Origin: Brevibacillus brevis
GTDB taxonomy: Bacteria; Bacillota; Bacilli; Brevibacillales; Brevibacillaceae
NCBI RefSeq assembly: GCF_001039275.2
Contig: NZ_CP030117.1
Span: 862,001 to 926,000 of the forward strand
Direction of reading: 5' to 3'
Length of the DNA stretch: 64,000 bases
A program made the translations under genes and the position numbers. Below are positions 1 to 8,397 of the stretch, one piece after another. Positions within the stretch are counted from its first letter, which is position 1, and each line of letters starts with the position of its first letter. The notes below the pieces were generated by a model. That model worked only from the letters and a program-made list of their open reading frames with translations, was not told where the DNA came from and did not search any database.

Positions 1-222
1 GTTCGCTGGAGCCGAGGAGAGCAATTTCTTCCGACAACATTCCAAGGGATGGACCTGATGCAGCGACAGCGGGAGCATTTCATTCGCTGTGTACAGAAAC
101 AGGAAGTGCCACGTCTGATTTCTCGTGATCTGCTCGCTGCTCTCGATATTACTCTAGCGGCGAGAGAATCGGTCAAGACGGGACAACCTGTGAAGCTCAT
201 GCACGGAGGTGATGAGGAATGA
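1..222 (+). CDS. Gfo/Idh/MocA-type oxidoreductase, C-terminal end (partial)
   Basis: An open frame enters from the left edge in phase 1 and stops at TGA 220-222, giving 73 residues. The tail resembles the C-terminus of NAD(P)-dependent Gfo/Idh/MocA sugar dehydrogenases: a helix with HFIRCV, then an alanine-rich helix (AALDITLAARES) and a closing TGQPV. The stop overlaps the start of the next gene by four bases (ATGA), so the two are translationally coupled in one operon with a second dehydrogenase and a sugar isomerase. The N-terminal Rossmann half lies outside the window, so substrate and exact subfamily cannot be told. Confidence 0.7.
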   Translation, partial: VRWSRGEQFLPTTFQGMDLMQRQREHFIRCVQKQEVPRLISRDLLAALDITLAARESVKTGQPVKLMHGGDEE

Positions 223-1214
223 AGGTAGGAATCATCAGCTTCGCCCATATGCATGCGCATAGCTACGCTACTTATTTGCAAAAGCACCCGGATGCGCAGT
301 TGATAGCAGTCTGGGATGATAACTCCCGCCGTGGAGAGGAAGCAGCGACTACCTACCAGCTCGATTTTTACGAAGATCTGCAAGCCTTTTTACAATCCGG
401 TATCGACGCCGTCATTGTTTGCTCGGAAAATGCCAAGCACAAGGAGCACGTGATTGCCGCAGCCCGAGCGAAAAAGCACATTCTGTGCGAGAAACCAATT
501 GCCACCGAGATTGCGGATGCACGCGAAATGATTCAGGTCTGCAAAGAGGAAGGTGTCTTGCTCCAGATTGCCTACCCTGTACGATTTGCACCCGTGATGG
601 AAAGTGTCAAACAAATCGTTCAATCAGGTGCTCTCGGAGACATCCTCGCCATCGATGGCACGAACCACGGACAAATGCCAGGTGGCTGGTTCATTGAAAA
701 AGAGCTGTCTGGCGGTGGGGCAGCAACGGATCACATCGTCCATCTGATGGACCTCGTACGCTGGATACTCCAAGACGAAGCAAAAAGCGTCTACGCTGAG
801 CTGGACACACGTTTTTACGAGATTGAGGTAGAGGATTGTGGCCTGGTTTCCGTGGAAATGGAGTCTGGCGTGATCGTCGGAATCGATCCGAGCTGGTCGC
901 GGCCGAAGACGTTCCCGACATGGGGAGATGTGACGATGCGAATTGTCGGCACCAAGGGCACGTTGGACGTCGATGTATTCAAGCAACACGCGTTCTATTA
1001 CAATGACCGCGATTCGAAGCTGCAACATTTACCTTGGGCTGTGGATATGGATGAGCGGCTTATCGCCGATTTTGTGCAAAATGTCATGGAAGGTCGACCT
1101 CCGTCTATTACTGGAGAGGATGGATTGCGGACACTCGAAGTGGTGAAGGCAGCCTATGAATCCCATCGACTCAAGCAAGTCGTGACTATCAACAAGGTGC
1201 ATCTCTCATCATGA
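219..1214 (+). CDS. Gfo/Idh/MocA family NAD(P)-dependent oxidoreductase
   Basis: A 331-residue cytoplasmic dehydrogenase, normal length for the family. The N-terminal Rossmann fold starts at residue 1 (MKVGIISFAHMHAHSY; the usual glycine-rich loop is replaced by a histidine-rich one), and the family signature EKP, with its catalytic-type lysine, is at residues 91-93. The C-terminal half (about 120-320) is the substrate-binding alpha/beta domain, with a GGGAATDHIVHLMDL motif that supplies the usual DxxxH-type contact. The RBS GGAGGTG lies 8-14 bases before the ATG, which overlaps the stop of the preceding dehydrogenase. A sugar isomerase follows 45 bases later, so the operon probably oxidises and isomerises a cyclitol or uncommon sugar. 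The substrate is unknown. Confidence 0.88.
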   Translation: MKVGIISFAHMHAHSYATYLQKHPDAQLIAVWDDNSRRGEEAATTYQLDFYEDLQAFLQSGIDAVIVCSENAKHKEHVIAAARAKKHILCEKPIATEIADAREMIQVCKEEGVLLQIAYPVRFAPVMESVKQIVQSGALGDILAIDGTNHGQMPGGWFIEKELSGGGAATDHIVHLMDLVRWILQDEAKSVYAELDTRFYEIEVEDCGLVSVEMESGVIVGIDPSWSRPKTFPTWGDVTMRIVGTKGTLDVDVFKQHAFYYNDRDSKLQHLPWAVDMDERLIADFVQNVMEGRPPSITGEDGLRTLEVVKAAYESHRLKQVVTINKVHLSS

Positions 1215-1259
1215 TGAGCAGTAGCCTTTCTATACAATAAATCAAATGAGGTGGAACTG

Positions 1260-2132
1260 ATGAAAATTGGATTGAGCACTTACAGTCTGCTAACAGCAAT
1301 CCGAGCTGGGGAAATGGATGTTCTGGATGTCGTGCAATGGATCGCGGATAATGGCGGCGAGCACATGGAAATCGTCCCGTACGGTTTTACACTGGTCGAT
1401 AACTACGAATTGGCAGACGCTGTTCGGGATAAGGCAAAAGCGGTAGGGATTGAGCTGTCCAACTACTCGATGCCGACGAACTTTATTCAACCAGACGAAG
1501 AAGCCTTCGAAGCAGAAGTCGCACGTGTAAAAACACATGTTGATCTGCTGCACCGCATGGGCATCAAGCATATGCGCCACGATGTGTCCGCCTTTACTGT
1601 TCCCGTAGAGGAGACGACGATCGAGTACTTTGAAAAGCATTTGGCTGAGATGGTCGAGGGAAGCCGCAGAATCGCTGATTATGCTGCTCAATTCGGAATA
1701 ACGACGACAATCGAGAATCACGGCTGGCTGGTGCAGGCAAGTGATCGCGTGCAGCGTGTCTTGCATGAGGTCAACCGCCCGAATTTCAAAACGACGTTGG
1801 ATATAGGAAACTTCATGTGTGTAGACGAGGCTTCGCTGGTCGGTGTGCAAAAAAATCTGCCTTACGCTTCGCTCGTGCATTTCAAAGATTTCTACTTCCG
1901 CCCGTCCTACCATGATCCAGGCGCAGGCAAATGGTTCAAGACCGTCAATGGCAACTTCCTGCGTGGAGCAATAGTCGGCCAAGGTGACATCAATATCCGC
2001 GAAGTCGTCAAGCTGGTCAAGCAGTCCGGCTATGATGGCTATATCACGGTCGAGTTCGAAGGCATGGAGGATTGTCGAGAAGGTTCCAAGATTGGGATGG
2101 ACAACCTGCGACGTTTTTGGGACGAGGCGTAA
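1260..2132 (+). CDS. Sugar phosphate isomerase/epimerase (xylose isomerase-like TIM barrel)
   Basis: A 290-residue AP-endonuclease-2/xylose-isomerase-like TIM barrel. Features expected of metal-dependent sugar isomerases/epimerases are visible: an early GLSTYS strand, TTIENHGW mid-protein (a metal-ligand Glu), TLDIGNF, LVHFKDFYFRP (His/Asp ligands) and a C-terminal YITVEFEG strand with the last Glu ligand. The start is set at ATG 1260 because GAGGTGG lies 5 bases upstream; an in-frame GTG at 1251 overlaps that RBS. It is the last gene of the operon with two Gfo/Idh/MocA dehydrogenases and is followed by a hairpin terminator. Substrate not determinable from sequence. Confidence 0.86.
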   Translation: MKIGLSTYSLLTAIRAGEMDVLDVVQWIADNGGEHMEIVPYGFTLVDNYELADAVRDKAKAVGIELSNYSMPTNFIQPDEEAFEAEVARVKTHVDLLHRMGIKHMRHDVSAFTVPVEETTIEYFEKHLAEMVEGSRRIADYAAQFGITTTIENHGWLVQASDRVQRVLHEVNRPNFKTTLDIGNFMCVDEASLVGVQKNLPYASLVHFKDFYFRPSYHDPGAGKWFKTVNGNFLRGAIVGQGDINIREVVKLVKQSGYDGYITVEFEGMEDCREGSKIGMDNLRRFWDEA

Positions 2133-2143
2133 AACGGTAGTGG

Positions 2144-2182
2144 AAAAACGGCATTTGGGGAGCCCCGAACTGCCGTTTTTTC
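2144..2182 (+). terminator. Rho-independent terminator of the sugar operon
   Basis: AAAAACGGCA and TGCCGTTTTT form a stem, with TTGGGG/CCCCGA pairing inside it. A T-run follows directly, 12 bases after the isomerase stop. Confidence 0.85.
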
Positions 2183-2190
2183 TTTGGGCC

Positions 2191-2223
2191 AAAAATAAAA
2201 AACCTCTCCCTTTGGGGAGAGGC
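2191..2223 (-). terminator. Terminator of the DUF805 gene
   Basis: CCTCTCCC/GGGGAGAGG hairpin, followed on the minus strand by TTTTTTATT, just past the end of the DUF805 gene. Confidence 0.8.
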
Positions 2224-2233
2224 GATGGAGACA

Positions 2234-2587
2234 TTAGAAGGATTGCGAAGTTTTTGGATTCGCACCGTATTTGTTGTCTCCTTGGCTGTCTTGGCACAAG
2301 AATACGAGCAAAATAATTGCACCGATAAAAGGAATAAACGAGAGAAGGATCCACCAACCGCTTCTTCCAGTATCGTGCAATCGGCGTGCAGTTACGCTCA
2401 AACTAGGCAGTAAAACAGCTAATGAATAGATCATGCCCAAAATAGATCCTGTACCAATTAAATAGTCTACGAGAGCAATTACCAGAGACACGATGATGTT
2501 GAACAAAGTGAACATCCAATATTCTTGACGTCTAGCTCTTCCTTCAAATGCGACGTATTTCTTCAATACGCTTGTATACCAATGCAT
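2234..2587 (-). CDS. DUF805 family small membrane protein
   Basis: A 117-residue integral membrane protein of the DUF805 (YhaH-like) family, whose biochemical role is unknown. Family hallmarks are the N-terminal FEGRARRQEYW (residues 14-24), RRLHDTGRSGWW at 68-79, and a C-terminal C-x-D-S-x-x-G-x-N-x-YG-x-NP tail. Three or four hydrophobic segments are visible (about 25-45, 48-62, 78-97). The start is the ATG at 2587 because AAAGGGGG lies about 8 bases upstream; the longer open frame has no such site. It is a single-gene unit convergent with the sugar operon. Confidence 0.85.
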   Translation of the reverse strand: MHWYTSVLKKYVAFEGRARRQEYWMFTLFNIIVSLVIALVDYLIGTGSILGMIYSLAVLLPSLSVTARRLHDTGRSGWWILLSFIPFIGAIILLVFLCQDSQGDNKYGANPKTSQSF

Positions 2588-2792
2588 GATAATTTCCCCC
2601 TTTCTTCTAAAATTTGACACACTTCGATATTTTATCATTAAACCCAGGGGATTAGAACCATATTCTGTCAAGTTTTCCTAATGCTATTGAATCATTTTTA
2701 GGTAGGACAAAAGTAACGGGTATTTATGAGCGAGGTGGAGGAAAAAGTAAGAGCGAACGAGTTTTGGATGCTACCACAGGGGGAAATGACGC

Positions 2793-3602
2793 TTGGAACA
2801 AAAAACAGAACAAAACGTTACGCTGCATGGCTTCAACAATTTGACCAAGTCACTCAGCTTCAACATGTACGACATCTGCTATACGAAAACAAAAGCCGAA
2901 CGGGAAGCGTATATCGAATACATAGATGAACAATACAATGCAGAGCGATTGACGAATATCCTGAAAAACGTGTCGGATATTATCGGCGCACATATACTGA
3001 ATGTCGCCCAACAAGATTATGTACCACAAGGAGCGAGCGTCACTGTTCTTGTATCCGAGGGTCCGGTCGTAGAAGTCCCTACTGAATCTTATGAGGAATC
3101 CCCCGGACCTTTGCCTGAAAATGTGGTGCTGCAATTGGACAAGAGCCATATTACGGTACATACGTATCCAGAGTACCATCCAACGGAGGGCATCAGTACA
3201 TTCCGGGCCGATATCGACGTGTCGACTTGTGGCGAAATTTCTCCGCTCAAAGCACTCAATTATTTAATTCGTTCGTTTGATACAGACCTGATGACAATTG
3301 ATTACAAGGTACGCGGTTTTACTCGGGATATACATGGATACAAGCTGTTCATCGATCACGACATCAGTTCGATCCAAAATTATATTCCCGAGGAAATTAA
3401 GGAATTGTTCCACATGATTGATGTGAATGTGTACCAAGATAATATTTTTCATACCAAGTGCAAGCGAAGGGAGTTTGATCTGAACAATTATTTGTTCGGA
3501 TACACGAAGGAGAAGCTGACACCGGAGGAGCAGGAGGATATTACCAAACAATTGCAAATAGAGATGGACGAGATTTACTATGGGAAAAATTTTGTGAATT
3601 AG
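2793..3602 (+). CDS. speD: S-adenosylmethionine decarboxylase proenzyme (E. coli type)
   Basis: A 269-residue proenzyme of pyruvoyl-dependent AdoMet decarboxylase, which makes decarboxylated AdoMet for spermidine synthesis in the cytoplasm. The self-cleavage site [11 protein letters not shown] is at residues 117-127, so Ser118 would become the pyruvoyl group. Length matches the long class 1A enzymes such as E. coli SpeD, not the short B. subtilis type. The start is a TTG at 2793, preceded by AGGGGG about 9 bases upstream; no ATG fits in frame. No spermidine synthase gene is adjacent, so it seems to be expressed alone. A long palindromic repeat begins 3 bases after the stop. Confidence 0.92.
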   Translation: MEQKTEQNVTLHGFNNLTKSLSFNMYDICYTKTKAEREAYIEYIDEQYNAERLTNILKNVSDIIGAHILNVAQQDYVPQGASVTVLVSEGPVVEVPTESYEESPGPLPENVVLQLDKSHITVHTYPEYHPTEGISTFRADIDVSTCGEISPLKALNYLIRSFDTDLMTIDYKVRGFTRDIHGYKLFIDHDISSIQNYIPEEIKELFHMIDVNVYQDNIFHTKCKRREFDLNNYLFGYTKEKLTPEEQEDITKQLQIEMDEIYYGKNFVN

Positions 3603-3604
3603 TA

Positions 3605-3828
3605 GCTGTAGTGGGGGAAAGAAGCGCGTTTCCAGTCTACGCTTCGGCCTCCGCCCCGCAAGAGGGGGATTGACTGTCCGCTTCGGAATGAATGGCGGGA
3701 GCGCTTCAAACGTAGACAGTTTCGAGGAAGTATCTCATAGGTGAAGCTGAAATTCCCCGCCATTCATTCCGAAGCTGAGTTGGGCTTCAGAGGCGCTTGG
3801 ACTGGAAATGCGCTTCTTTCCACGCAGC
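3605..3828. repeat. Structured palindromic repeat, family 1 copy A (224 bp)
   Basis: It fills the 340-bp gap between convergent speD and the 569-residue gene. The outer arm AAAGAAGCGCGTTTCCAGTC (about 3618-3637) pairs with GACTGGAAATGCGCTTCTTT near the right end. An inner perfect 19-bp stem joins 3681-3699 (CTTCGGAATGAATGGCGGG) and 3756-3774. The ends read GCTGTAGTGG and CCACGCAGC. A second copy lies at 27666-27849 and lacks about 40 bp of the left half. The element contains no open frame of note. Bases 3829-3941 hold nothing I recognise. Confidence 0.85.
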
Positions 3829-3941
3829 TTTGTGTGCTTCCCTGAACGGTTCAATTCAAAGATCGAAAATCGAAATACTTTCTACAGGTTACACAAAATC
3901 CTCTGCTATTCGAAAGTCATGTGGCATGGCTTCTCCCGACC

Positions 3942-5651
3942 TCAACAGTTGGGGGTGAATCTTTCATTTGCAGTAGGATTAAGGTAGAATGCCCGAATCT
4001 CCTCCAGCGTTTTTCTAGCAGGCTGCACGAATTCGCGGTCCCAATCTTCTGGAGGGGAATCCAGCGAGATGCCCTTCTCCTGCAAGGTTCGAAACAGCTC
4101 CTTATCCGCTTGCGTAGGTATCCACCATGTGTAGACGGGATTCGTTTTGCCATTGAGCAACGATTCGAACATAAATTTCACATAGGTAGCTGTAGAGAGT
4201 TCCCCGTAATTGACGTTGAATTCAGGCTCGGGTGCCGGATAATCCTCTGGATAGCGGAACGGGCCAAAGTGAATGGAAATACCGAGAAAGCCGACAGGTG
4301 GAATGTTGTTTCCATACCCCGGGAGGGAGAACGGCAGATCGGCTGCGAAGTGCAGGCGAATCATGACAGAGTTGATAAATTGCCGTTCGAAGAAACTTTC
4401 TTTTTGCCAAATGCCGAGTTCTCGTGAAAGAGTATCCCAGTGAATAATGGACGTATTGTGCGCGAGCCAGAAGGCGGACGACATCTGTTCGAACGTTTTG
4501 TAAAATTCCTCGTCGTGATCATGGAACGGATCGAGCATGTCGAACAAGCTGAAGCACCCGTGTTTTCTTCTCCATTTTTGCGCGATAATCAGAAAATCAA
4601 TTAATCGTTGGATTCGCAGCTCCGGGCTGCTCTCATTATTGGCAAACAGATACGTAGCCTCTATCAAATCGGCAGTGAAGTTGCCGTTAACAAAATCCCA
4701 GTAGTTGATTTCACCAGCTTCTACGCGTTCTTCATTAATCCGCTTGGTATCCGTTTCCCATCGCGCAAAGGTGGTGACATCGATGCCGAAATAAAGCTCA
4801 GGCAAGAAGTCTCCAAAAATATGGAAGCGATATGGGCTGGACTGTTGAAACCAAGTTTTAATGAAGTCCAGGCGAGAAGAGGGAGATACGACTGCGGCCC
4901 GCTCCACATAGTTCGTTTTGGCAACGGTTGACTCGAATTCTTCAACGGATGAGGCGATCGCCACGAAAGGGGCTGCTGAGGTCAGGAAGTCCACACCGTC
5001 TTCGTCGTTGTCGTATTGCACAATGATGTGCTGGAAGCTTGCCTCAGCCAAGGGAGATAACACGAGCTGATTCCAACGGTGCGCGGTTGTATCGTCAATG
5101 GCGCCGATGATGACGACAGGTTTGTCTGATTCCCCGCGAAAAGAAATAGAGGCACCGTTTTGGACGACGATCTTGTTTTGGCAGCGTACGTTGATGGATG
5201 AACCTGCTTCAAAGCAGATTGAAGTCCCAGCAGTTATGATGACATCGTCTGGTCCGATCATGTACGGACCATTTTCTGCGGGAAATTCCTCCGATTGATT
5301 GATGATCCCCGATAGGCGTTTGTACTTATCCACGTGCAGTTGATAGGTGTGCTGAGGGTCTGGATCGGGTCCAATCGTCAGTTGCACGTAGTATAGACCA
5401 TCTTCCTCCGGAAAAAAGGGAAGGATGATAGGGGCGTTCGGACTATATTCAGCTTCTGCGAGCTTTGTCCGATGGATGTCATAGATTCTGATGGTAGTCA
5501 AAGGATGCGTCAGGTTATTCATGTGGATTTCAATAGCGTCTGTAGAAGCAAGAAAGAGCTTGTACATCTCCACCTTGGGTTCAAGGTTAGGAGAAGCTTT
5601 TCGGATTCGTTTGTCCGTTTCCAGAATAGATGTATACGAGCTGACGGTCAT
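3942..5651 (-). CDS. Unrecognised 569-residue protein with N-terminal beta-sandwich and beta-helix-like stretch
   Basis: I do not recognise this family. There is no signal peptide or membrane segment, so a cytoplasmic location is likely. Residues about 25-110 look like a small beta-sandwich (EIHMNNLTHPLTTIRIYD, then DGLYYVQLTIG). Residues about 125-185 carry short strands with turns (GPDDVIITAGTSICFEAG, then KIVVQNGASISFRG), like parallel beta-helix rungs. The C-terminal 350 residues are rich in Trp, Phe and acidic residues (FDMLDPFHDHDEEFYKTFEQ) and look alpha-helical. An RBS-like GGAG lies about 10 bases before the ATG. It stands alone between a structured repeat and a terminator. Base use is like the neighbours. 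No function is proposed. Confidence 0.75.
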   Translation of the reverse strand: MTVSSYTSILETDKRIRKASPNLEPKVEMYKLFLASTDAIEIHMNNLTHPLTTIRIYDIHRTKLAEAEYSPNAPIILPFFPEEDGLYYVQLTIGPDPDPQHTYQLHVDKYKRLSGIINQSEEFPAENGPYMIGPDDVIITAGTSICFEAGSSINVRCQNKIVVQNGASISFRGESDKPVVIIGAIDDTTAHRWNQLVLSPLAEASFQHIIVQYDNDEDGVDFLTSAAPFVAIASSVEEFESTVAKTNYVERAAVVSPSSRLDFIKTWFQQSSPYRFHIFGDFLPELYFGIDVTTFARWETDTKRINEERVEAGEINYWDFVNGNFTADLIEATYLFANNESSPELRIQRLIDFLIIAQKWRRKHGCFSLFDMLDPFHDHDEEFYKTFEQMSSAFWLAHNTSIIHWDTLSRELGIWQKESFFERQFINSVMIRLHFAADLPFSLPGYGNNIPPVGFLGISIHFGPFRYPEDYPAPEPEFNVNYGELSTATYVKFMFESLLNGKTNPVYTWWIPTQADKELFRTLQEKGISLDSPPEDWDREFVQPARKTLEEIRAFYLNPTANERFTPNC

Positions 5652-5769
5652 GTAAAACAGGCTCCAATCATCAAAATGGTATAGGTATAATGGAATAGTC
5701 CACTAGTAATTGACGCCTGAATATAGAAAAAGTTTTGAGTTTTTCGGGGTCTTTTGGTCTAGAAAATAA

Positions 5770-5816
5770 GAAAAAGGATAGGGGTCAGATGAGTTCTGAC
5801 GATCCTATCCTTTTTC
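5770..5816 (-). terminator. Strong hairpin terminator after the ankyrin lipoprotein gene
   Basis: GAAAAAGGATAGG-type left arm and CCTATCCTTTTT right arm with an inner GTCAG/CTGAC pairing. Runs of A and T flank both sides, so it could work in both directions. Confidence 0.85.
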
Positions 5817-5830
5817 AATTAGGTATTTTC

Positions 5831-6586
5831 TTATTTTCCGCCAGCTTGCGTGAGCATTTCAATCATTTCTTTGTAGCCATGCTTCTTCGAATGCCCGAGA
5901 GGCGTCACACCATCGTGATCAGCGAGATTGACATTGGCATTGTGCTCGATCAGGAGCTTCACGATTTCCTGATGCTTCTTGCCACCATCGCCCAAAATCA
6001 CTGCTTCTAAGAGAGCGGTCCAGCCCAATCTGTTGACGTGATCAATGTTGACATCAGAGGTGGTGAGCAGTTCCTTGACGATCTCGACATGTCCACGATC
6101 AGCCGCAGGAATCAAGGCCGTTCCGCCAAAACGGTTCGTAATGGTAGTGTCGGCACCTGCTGCTATCGAGGCTTTTACGAATGCGAGCTGGCCTGCTGCG
6201 CTTGCGAAGAGCAGGGGATTGTCTAAGTTGTTGTCTCGGATGTTGATGTTAGCTCCTCGTTCAACCAACAAGTTGAAAACGTCGAGTTGAGTAGAGTGGA
6301 CCGCGATCATCGCAGAGGTGCGGCCTCTACTATCGGTAGCGTCAATATCCGCGCCTTCTGCAAGCAGCTTCTCAATCGCTGCTTTGTCTCCTTGACTGGT
6401 TGCCGTCAATAAGGCTTGATTCAGCTTATCCATTTCAACTTTCACCGCCTGGGTTGCTTGCTGCTCGCCACTCGTCAAGAGGGTCTTCCAATTCATCTCA
6501 CACCCAGTCAGAATAATGACGGCGGTCAAAAGACCTGCATACAGCACAGCGAGCCCACACCTTTCTTTTGATTTGGATACCTGCAT
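5831..6586 (-). CDS. Ankyrin-repeat lipoprotein
   Basis: A 251-residue predicted lipoprotein. A short basic N-terminus (SKSKER) is followed by a hydrophobic stretch ending in the lipobox LTGC, placing the lipidated Cys at residue 29. A polar linker follows, then five ankyrin repeats (about 55-250) with typical phrases such as GADIDATDSRGRTSAM, GANINIRDNNLDNPLL, GHVEIVKELL and NANVNLADHDGVTPL. It should be a protein-binding module on the outer face of the membrane. It starts 10 bases after the SLH-protein gene and has no clear RBS of its own, so translation is probably coupled to that gene. A GTG one codon upstream (6589) is an alternative start. The partner is unknown. Confidence 0.87.
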   Translation of the reverse strand: MQVSKSKERCGLAVLYAGLLTAVIILTGCEMNWKTLLTSGEQQATQAVKVEMDKLNQALLTATSQGDKAAIEKLLAEGADIDATDSRGRTSAMIAVHSTQLDVFNLLVERGANINIRDNNLDNPLLFASAAGQLAFVKASIAAGADTTITNRFGGTALIPAADRGHVEIVKELLTTSDVNIDHVNRLGWTALLEAVILGDGGKKHQEIVKLLIEHNANVNLADHDGVTPLGHSKKHGYKEMIEMLTQAGGK

Positions 6587-6596
6587 CACACAAAAA

Positions 6597-8069
6597 CTAC
6601 TCGACTGTCAGCTCGGCAGTAGATTTGCCAGCCCAATCGCCGACAGGTGTTACCGTGTATGTGGTACCTGCTTTCAGTTTACCATCTTGCTGGATGTCAA
6701 ACACGCCTGTGGTACCTTTGCGGCTGGAATATTTGTACGTCGCCAGCAGTTTTTCTCCATCTGCACTAGTAAGTTCTACGCTGCGTCCGGAGAACAGCTC
6801 GTCTCCCGGGTCTTCTGTCAGGGTAACGGTGATAGAAGTTTCACTAGCTGCTTTGGCTTCGCTGATTTCGAGCGGAGCGATTTCTTTTGCGGTGAAGGTA
6901 GGATTCGCGATATTCGCCCAGTCTGACGTGATGGTGTACGTAACGCCCGGAGTCAGGACTTGGCCTTCTGGGAGACGGAATTTAATTTCTTGCTTGCCGT
7001 CTGTTGATTGTGTGAAAGGCACGTATTTCGCTACGATTGGTTGTCCGCCTTCCGGTGTAATGGTCACTTGTCTTGCTTGCATGGAAGGAATGATTTGATA
7101 CGTTTTACCGTCTGCACTGTTGTTTTGATCCAGCACCAATGCATTTGCACCGCGTCCGCCGCTGTAGGCAGAGATGATATATCCGTAATCGATGACACCA
7201 TTTGCTCGCAGGGACTCGACTTCAAACGTGTCGTTTGTTACTTGGCGTACTTCGGTCATGTCGATCTTGGTTGCGTTGCCTTGGAATGTACCCGCCTTTT
7301 TCCCTTTGTATGTCAGGGTGTAGGTAGTTCCTGGCTTTTGAACCGAGGTCGGCACGATGTAAGTATTGGTAGAACCCGTTTTCAGACGTGGCATGTTGGT
7401 CAGTGTCAGACCTTCGCTGAAGACAAAGTCTTCTTTTGCTTTGGCAAATGCTTCGTTTTCTGCGGTCAACGGAGCGTCGAAGGTCACAATCAACGTGATT
7501 TCATTCAAGGCTTGTACATTCGTGATGCTTGCTTTGTCAGAAGGCATTGCCTGACGAGCCGTATTCAACAGATAAGCAGTTTCGCCGCGAGTAGCGGTGC
7601 TGTCTGCCGAGAAGAACCGTTCAGCCCAGTAGTTAACGGATTTCGCATCGCGCTTGAGCGCTTTTGCAACGACTTGTGTGAGCTCAGCATCCGTCACAGT
7701 TCCACGCGGATCGAACTTGCCATCTTTTGCTTGCATAATATCAAGAGATACCAGGTCAACCGCGTATTTGTAGAACCAATCATTTGTTTTCACATCCGTG
7801 AAGGTTACGGATTTATCTGTTTTGCCGCCTTGCAAACCAAATGTGTGTGAGACCATTTTTGCCAGTTCAGCGCGCGTAACTTGATTGTGAGTGTTGGAGT
7901 TGCTTTGCATCACTTGCAGCTTGGCGAGTTCACTAACCGCTTTTTGAACTTCTTGTGCACTCAGGGGAGTGGAAGCTGCTTGCACATTCAGTACAGCGTA
8001 AGGAAGGGATGCTGTACCCAAAACAGTTGCCAGCATCATGATTGCGATTTTATTGGAAAACTTTCTCAT
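6597..8069 (-). CDS. SLH-domain surface protein with Ig-like C-terminal modules
   Basis: A 490-residue secreted cell-wall protein. The signal peptide (MRKFSNKIAIMMLATVLG) should be cut near VQA-AS, residues 31-32. Three S-layer-homology motifs span about 41-175: the first with TRAELAKMVSHTFGL, the second with FTDVKTNDWFYKYAVDLVSLDI, the third shorter with YWAERFF and TRGETAYLLN. SLH domains anchor proteins to pyruvylated wall polysaccharide. Residues 180-490 form beta-rich modules, each closing with TYT-type strands (GTTYTLTYKG, GVTYTITSDW, GTTYTVTPVGDW). That region is clearly paralogous to the partial gene at the right edge of the window. The start at 8069 has AAAGGAGG 8 bases upstream. An ankyrin lipoprotein gene is coupled downstream. 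Confidence 0.9.
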   Translation of the reverse strand: MRKFSNKIAIMMLATVLGTASLPYAVLNVQAASTPLSAQEVQKAVSELAKLQVMQSNSNTHNQVTRAELAKMVSHTFGLQGGKTDKSVTFTDVKTNDWFYKYAVDLVSLDIMQAKDGKFDPRGTVTDAELTQVVAKALKRDAKSVNYWAERFFSADSTATRGETAYLLNTARQAMPSDKASITNVQALNEITLIVTFDAPLTAENEAFAKAKEDFVFSEGLTLTNMPRLKTGSTNTYIVPTSVQKPGTTYTLTYKGKKAGTFQGNATKIDMTEVRQVTNDTFEVESLRANGVIDYGYIISAYSGGRGANALVLDQNNSADGKTYQIIPSMQARQVTITPEGGQPIVAKYVPFTQSTDGKQEIKFRLPEGQVLTPGVTYTITSDWANIANPTFTAKEIAPLEISEAKAASETSITVTLTEDPGDELFSGRSVELTSADGEKLLATYKYSSRKGTTGVFDIQQDGKLKAGTTYTVTPVGDWAGKSTAELTVE

Positions 8070-8112
8070 CGGTTGGTCCTCCTTTAGGGTCGGTTGGTGC
8101 TTGATTACCTGT

Positions 8113-8140
8113 AGGATAGTCGAGAGATCTAAACTGCCAA
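8113..8140 (-). promoter_or_regulatory. Possible sigma-A promoter for the SLH gene
   Basis: On the minus strand TTGGCA and TATCCT are 16 bases apart, with the -10 about 45 bases before the SLH start. Not proven; the -10 is only a fair match. Confidence 0.4.
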
Positions 8141-8256
8141 GAAACAAGAGATTAATAGAATCTAAAAAAGTTCTTAAAAAAAGATAAAATGACCTCTATC
8201 GAAGCCTGGACATGGAGGAGCGACCGCGCTTTAGCGGAAAGTCATTATGCGCTCCA

Positions 8257-8304
8257 GAAAGTTTAAGCAATGACGCTTTGAAACGGTGAAGTGATTAAAC
8301 TTTC
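8257..8304. repeat. Perfect 10-bp inverted repeat upstream of the SLH gene
   Basis: GAAAGTTTAA and TTAAACTTTC are separated by 28 bases, in the 328-bp gap between the response-regulator gene and the SLH gene. There is no T-run on either side, so it is not an obvious terminator. It may be a regulatory site or an mRNA leader structure. Confidence 0.5.
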
Positions 8305-8312
8305 TTACACGT

Positions 8313-8371
8313 AAAAAAAACCCTCCAGCTTTGACGTGGAACGGAAAATTCGTCCTCGTTTTGGCTGAAGG
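8313..8371 (-). terminator. Probable terminator after the response regulator gene
   Basis: On the minus strand CCTTCAGC pairs with GCTGGAGG across a long loop and is followed by eight T residues. Confidence 0.6.
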
Positions 8372-8397
8372 CTTTTGGATGATCATGGTATTCACGC

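Noticed and set aside
1290..2357. 355-codon open frame on the minus strand
   Set aside because: It lies opposite the sugar isomerase, which has family motifs, an RBS and a terminator. The minus frame gives a protein of no recognisable make-up.
2726..2929. 67-codon frame overlapping the start of speD
   Set aside because: SpeD motifs are all in the other frame, which has the RBS and TTG start.
7008..7850. 280-codon plus-strand frame inside the SLH gene
   Set aside because: Shadow of the SLH protein; no RBS and no domain.
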